From: an uncultured Bacteroidaceae bacterium
GTDB lineage: Bacteria; Bacteroidota; Bacteroidia; Bacteroidales; Bacteroidaceae
Reading direction: 5' to 3'
Assembly (NCBI GenBank): GCA_944321635.1
Contig: CALULY010000011.1
Span: 28,083 to 92,082 of the forward strand
Length of the DNA: 64,000 bases
Shown in pieces: positions 61,668 to 64,000 of the stretch. Position 1 is the stretch's first letter, and every line of letters begins with the position of its first letter. Made by a program: the position numbers and the translations under genes. The notes under the pieces were generated by a model. The model made no database searches, had not been told where the DNA came from, and saw only the letters and a program-made list of their open reading frames with translations.

Positions 61668-62762
61668 CTATTTCAATGCCCTCCTGTAAAGGAACACCGC
61701 CACGACGGCATAGAGGATGTTGGGTATCCACACGGCGAGTGCCGGCGGCATCCCCCCGCTGATGGCGAATGTGGATGAGACGGTCTGGAACAATATGTAG
61801 GAGAAACTCAACGCCAGCCCGATGCCAAGGTGCAGCCCCATGCCGCCCTTGACCTTGCGCGACGAGAGTGACACGCCTATCGCCGTGAGGATGAACGCGG
61901 CAAAAGACATGGCGATGCGTTTGTGGTATTCGATTTCAAACTCTTTGATGTTTGCAAAGCCGCGAGCCCTCTGTTTTGAGATGTACGAGCTCAGTTCCGG
62001 CGACGTCATTATCTGTTCCTGGCCACGCATGATGAGGAAGTCCGACGGCTCCATGTTTATCACCGTGTCGAGTTCATAGCCGTGTGAGATGTGTTCCTTC
62101 ATGCCGTCGAACTCGCGGATCATGTAGTTGCGCAATTTCCAAGTGTGGTTGTCGGCCAGAGTGTCGTAGACTATGCTCCTGGCAGTCATGTGCGACACGA
62201 GCATCTTGTCATCAAATTTGTCGAGCGAAAAGCGATAACCCGTGTTGTTGTGGCTTGAGAACTGGTCGAGATAGGCAATCATCCCGTCGCCCACGGCGAG
62301 CTGCACGTTTGTGGCAAAGTCCACCTTCTTCTTCTTTATATACCGGTCCTCGAACTCCAGACGCACCGCGCTGCCGCGTGGGATGACGTATGCCCCGAGG
62401 CAGAATGTCATCACGGCTATCAATGCCGCCGAAATCATGTAGGGACGCATCAGGCGCTGGAAACTGACGCCTGAGGAGTACATGGCTATTATCTCCGAGT
62501 TCTCCGCCAACTTGGATGTGAAGAATATGACCGCCACGAAGACAAACAACGGGCTGAAGAGATTGGCGAAGTATGGGATGAAGTTCATGTAGTAGTCAAA
62601 TATGATGCCCGACAACGGGGCATCGTTGCCGATGAACTTATCCATCTTCTCATTGATGTCAAAGACGACAGCTATGGAGATGATCAATGCTATGGCGAAG
62701 AGATACGTCCCCAGGAACTTGAAGATTATGTATCTGTCGAGCCTTGTCAGCAACTTTCTCAT
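61668..62762 (-). CDS. LptF/LptG family LPS export permease
   Basis: A 364-residue inner-membrane permease of the LptB2FG complex that extracts LPS for the Lpt bridge. Three N-terminal helices (YIIFKFLGTYLFAIALIISI, IPYFANLFSPLFVFVAVIFF, PYMISAALIAVMTFCLGAYV), a ~170-residue periplasmic beta-jelly-roll (KKKKVDFATNVQLAVGDGMI, HTWKLRNYMIREFDGM) and three C-terminal helices (SFAAFILTAIGVSLSSRKVK, GLALSFSYILFQTVSSTF). I cannot tell LptF from LptG reliably; the coupling-helix residues look LptG-like. It starts 6 bp after tgt and ends 2 bp before uvrD. Confidence 0.9.
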   Translation of the reverse strand: MRKLLTRLDRYIIFKFLGTYLFAIALIISIAVVFDINEKMDKFIGNDAPLSGIIFDYYMNFIPYFANLFSPLFVFVAVIFFTSKLAENSEIIAMYSSGVSFQRLMRPYMISAALIAVMTFCLGAYVIPRGSAVRLEFEDRYIKKKKVDFATNVQLAVGDGMIAYLDQFSSHNNTGYRFSLDKFDDKMLVSHMTARSIVYDTLADNHTWKLRNYMIREFDGMKEHISHGYELDTVINMEPSDFLIMRGQEQIMTSPELSSYISKQRARGFANIKEFEIEYHKRIAMSFAAFILTAIGVSLSSRKVKGGMGLHLGIGLALSFSYILFQTVSSTFAISGGMPPALAVWIPNILYAVVAVFLYRRALK

Positions 62763-62768
62763 GGCTGG

Positions 62769-63899
62769 TTACAATCTTGCGGAGATTTCTTCGACTGTCT
62801 TTGCTTTCCACGCGGCGAAATCGCCACTGATGATATGCTTCCTCGCCTCGCCCACAAGCCACAAATAGAATGCAAGGTTATGTATCGACGCAATCTGCAT
62901 GGCAAGGAACTCATGAGAATGGAAAAGGTGACGCAGATAGGCTTTGCTGTAAAGGGTATCGACATAGGAAGCCCCGTCCTCTTCAATCGGGGAGAAATCA
63001 AACTCCCACTTCTTGTTCCTCATGTTCATGATGCCGCTTTTGGTGAAAAGCATGGCATTTCGCCCGTTGCGTGTCGGCATCACGCAGTCAAACATATCGA
63101 CCCCGCGCTCTATGCCTTCGAGGATGTTGACAGGAGTGCCGACCCCCATCAGATAACGCGGGCGGTCTTTGGGAAGGATGGCATTGACGACTTCTATCAT
63201 CTCGTACATCTTGTCCACAGGCTCGCCCACTGCCAGACCGCCGATGGCGTTGCCAAACGCCCCTTTGGATGAGATGTATTCTGCCGACCTACGCCGCAAA
63301 TCCGGATAGACACAGCCCTGCACGATGGGGAACAACACTTGCTCGTAGCCATACTTCGGTTGCGTCTCCTCAAACCGTGCAACACAACGGTCGAGCCACC
63401 GGTGCGTCATCTCCATGGATTGCTTGGCATAATCATAATCAGCTGTGCCCGGGGTGCACTCGTCCAGTGCCATGACGATGTCTGCACCGATTGTGCGCTC
63501 GATGTCCATCACCCTCTCGGGAGAAAAGAAGTGTTTGCTGCCGTCGATGTGTGAGCGGAACTCGACCCCCTCTTCCCTCAACTTCCTTATGCCAGACAAC
63601 GAAAAGACCTGGAAGCCCCCGCTGTCCGTCAGCATCGGGCGGTCGAAACCGTTGAAACGGTGCAGCCCGCCAGCCCTCTCAAGCACTTCCAACCCTGGAC
63701 GCAAATAGAGGTGGTAGGTGTTGCCGAGGATGATCTGCGCCTTGATGTCGTCGCGCAACTCGGTCAGATGCACCGTCTTTACGCTGCCTTGCGTCCCGAC
63801 AGGCATGAAGATGGGGGTCTCTATGTTGCCATGGTCAGTCTCAATCAGCCCGGCACGGGCATTGGTGAGGCTGTCAACCGCTGTGAGTGAGAACTTCAT
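62769..63899 (-). CDS. tgt: tRNA-guanine transglycosylase
   Basis: Exchanges G34 for preQ1 in GUN anticodon tRNAs. The 376-residue TIM barrel has DHGNIETPIFMPVGTQGSVK, the catalytic Asp in MLTDSGGFQVFSLSG, the general segment GADIVMALDECTPG and the second Asp in MFDCVMPTRNGRNAMLF. The zinc motif CxCxxC of the standard enzyme is missing: the equivalent segment reads EEDGASYVDTLYSKAYLRHL. The Zn-ligand His region (HNLAFYLWLVGEAR) remains. The same replacement appears general in Bacteroidetes enzymes, so it is probably functional. 2 bp after lon; queuosine synthesis genes are not in view. Confidence 0.95.
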   Translation of the reverse strand: MKFSLTAVDSLTNARAGLIETDHGNIETPIFMPVGTQGSVKTVHLTELRDDIKAQIILGNTYHLYLRPGLEVLERAGGLHRFNGFDRPMLTDSGGFQVFSLSGIRKLREEGVEFRSHIDGSKHFFSPERVMDIERTIGADIVMALDECTPGTADYDYAKQSMEMTHRWLDRCVARFEETQPKYGYEQVLFPIVQGCVYPDLRRRSAEYISSKGAFGNAIGGLAVGEPVDKMYEMIEVVNAILPKDRPRYLMGVGTPVNILEGIERGVDMFDCVMPTRNGRNAMLFTKSGIMNMRNKKWEFDFSPIEEDGASYVDTLYSKAYLRHLFHSHEFLAMQIASIHNLAFYLWLVGEARKHIISGDFAAWKAKTVEEISARL

Positions 63900-63901
63900 C
63901 G

Positions 63902-64000
63902 TTACTTGCTCAAGTCTATCGGGTTTGCAACTTTCTCGTCAAGCAACGCGAAGTCGAGCACCTCGGTGACATCATCGACATAGTGGAAGGTGACACCTTT
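63902..64000 (-). CDS. lon: Lon protease, C-terminal fragment
   Basis: Only the last 32 codons plus stop are inside the window: KGVTFHYVDDVTEVLDFALL and DEKVANPIDLSK. This matches the end of the C-terminal protease domain of Lon (endopeptidase La) in Bacteroidales, where GxxFHYV..V.EVLD.AL is typical. The gene is cut by the window edge. The tgt start follows 2 bp after the stop. The catalytic Ser-Lys dyad lies outside. Confidence 0.7.
   Translation of the reverse strand, partial: KGVTFHYVDDVTEVLDFALLDEKVANPIDLSK

Overview
The window is a chromosomal segment from a member of the Bacteroidales. Four things support this: gene content typical of the order (TPP-riboswitch thi operon, DUF6029, DUF5606, Omp28, PUR/DUF3276, BACON domain, T9SS C-terminal signals); several promoters of the Bacteroidetes type (TTTG, about 19 nt, TAnnTTTG) upstream of real starts; no strong Shine-Dalgarno sequences; and the NusB-YajC-YbbR-CoaE order. 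A T9SS-bearing gut lineage such as Muribaculaceae is possible, but the family cannot be fixed from the sequence alone. There is no phage, conjugative element, insertion sequence or CRISPR array.

Layout. 1-2.5 kb: end of mrp, trmB, a candidate 6S-like RNA, an ECF sigma factor and a tiny conserved ORF. 2.5-7.7 kb: MATE exporter, panC-panD, a TetR regulator, tRNA-Arg(CCG), a secreted nuclease and rpmE2. 7.7-11.8 kb: an envelope operon tlpA - DUF6029 - Omp28 - T9SS cargo. 11.9-20.3 kb: a radical SAM protein, then a TolC/MacA/MacB efflux operon ending in a LytS/LytTR two-component pair whose kinase carries an in-frame amber codon. 20.7-24.2 kb: nusB-yajC-ybbR-coaE-DUF5606. 24.2-29.3 kb: zinc peptidase, SPFH protein, hydrolase, acetyltransferase, membrane protein and recR. 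29.3-33.8 kb: thiamin operon under a TPP riboswitch. 33.9-37.3 kb: lipid genes (inositol-phosphate synthase and a probable glsB/glsA pair for glycine lipids). 37.4-46 kb: GHL10 protein, a three-gene lipoprotein/outer-membrane operon and a membrane metallophosphoesterase. 46-57 kb: head-GIN protein, a run of four T9SS cargo genes, a small beta-barrel protein and a TPR protein. 57-64 kb: PUR protein, BACON lipoprotein, then lon-tgt-lptG-uvrD.

The most unusual feature is not a gene. Seven intergenic spacers carry short tandem arrays with a 21- or 22-bp period, close to two turns of DNA. Unit sequences differ from locus to locus, but some loci share architecture or flanks. In two loci the arms of palindromic units have changed together. 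The arrays occur between convergent, divergent and co-directional genes alike, so they look like a chromosome-wide element family rather than operators of single genes.

Much of the gene content concerns the cell envelope: efflux, lipid synthesis, LPS transport (lptG), thiol-redox secreted proteins and T9SS cargo. The remainder is housekeeping: tRNA modification, translation, cofactor synthesis and DNA repair.
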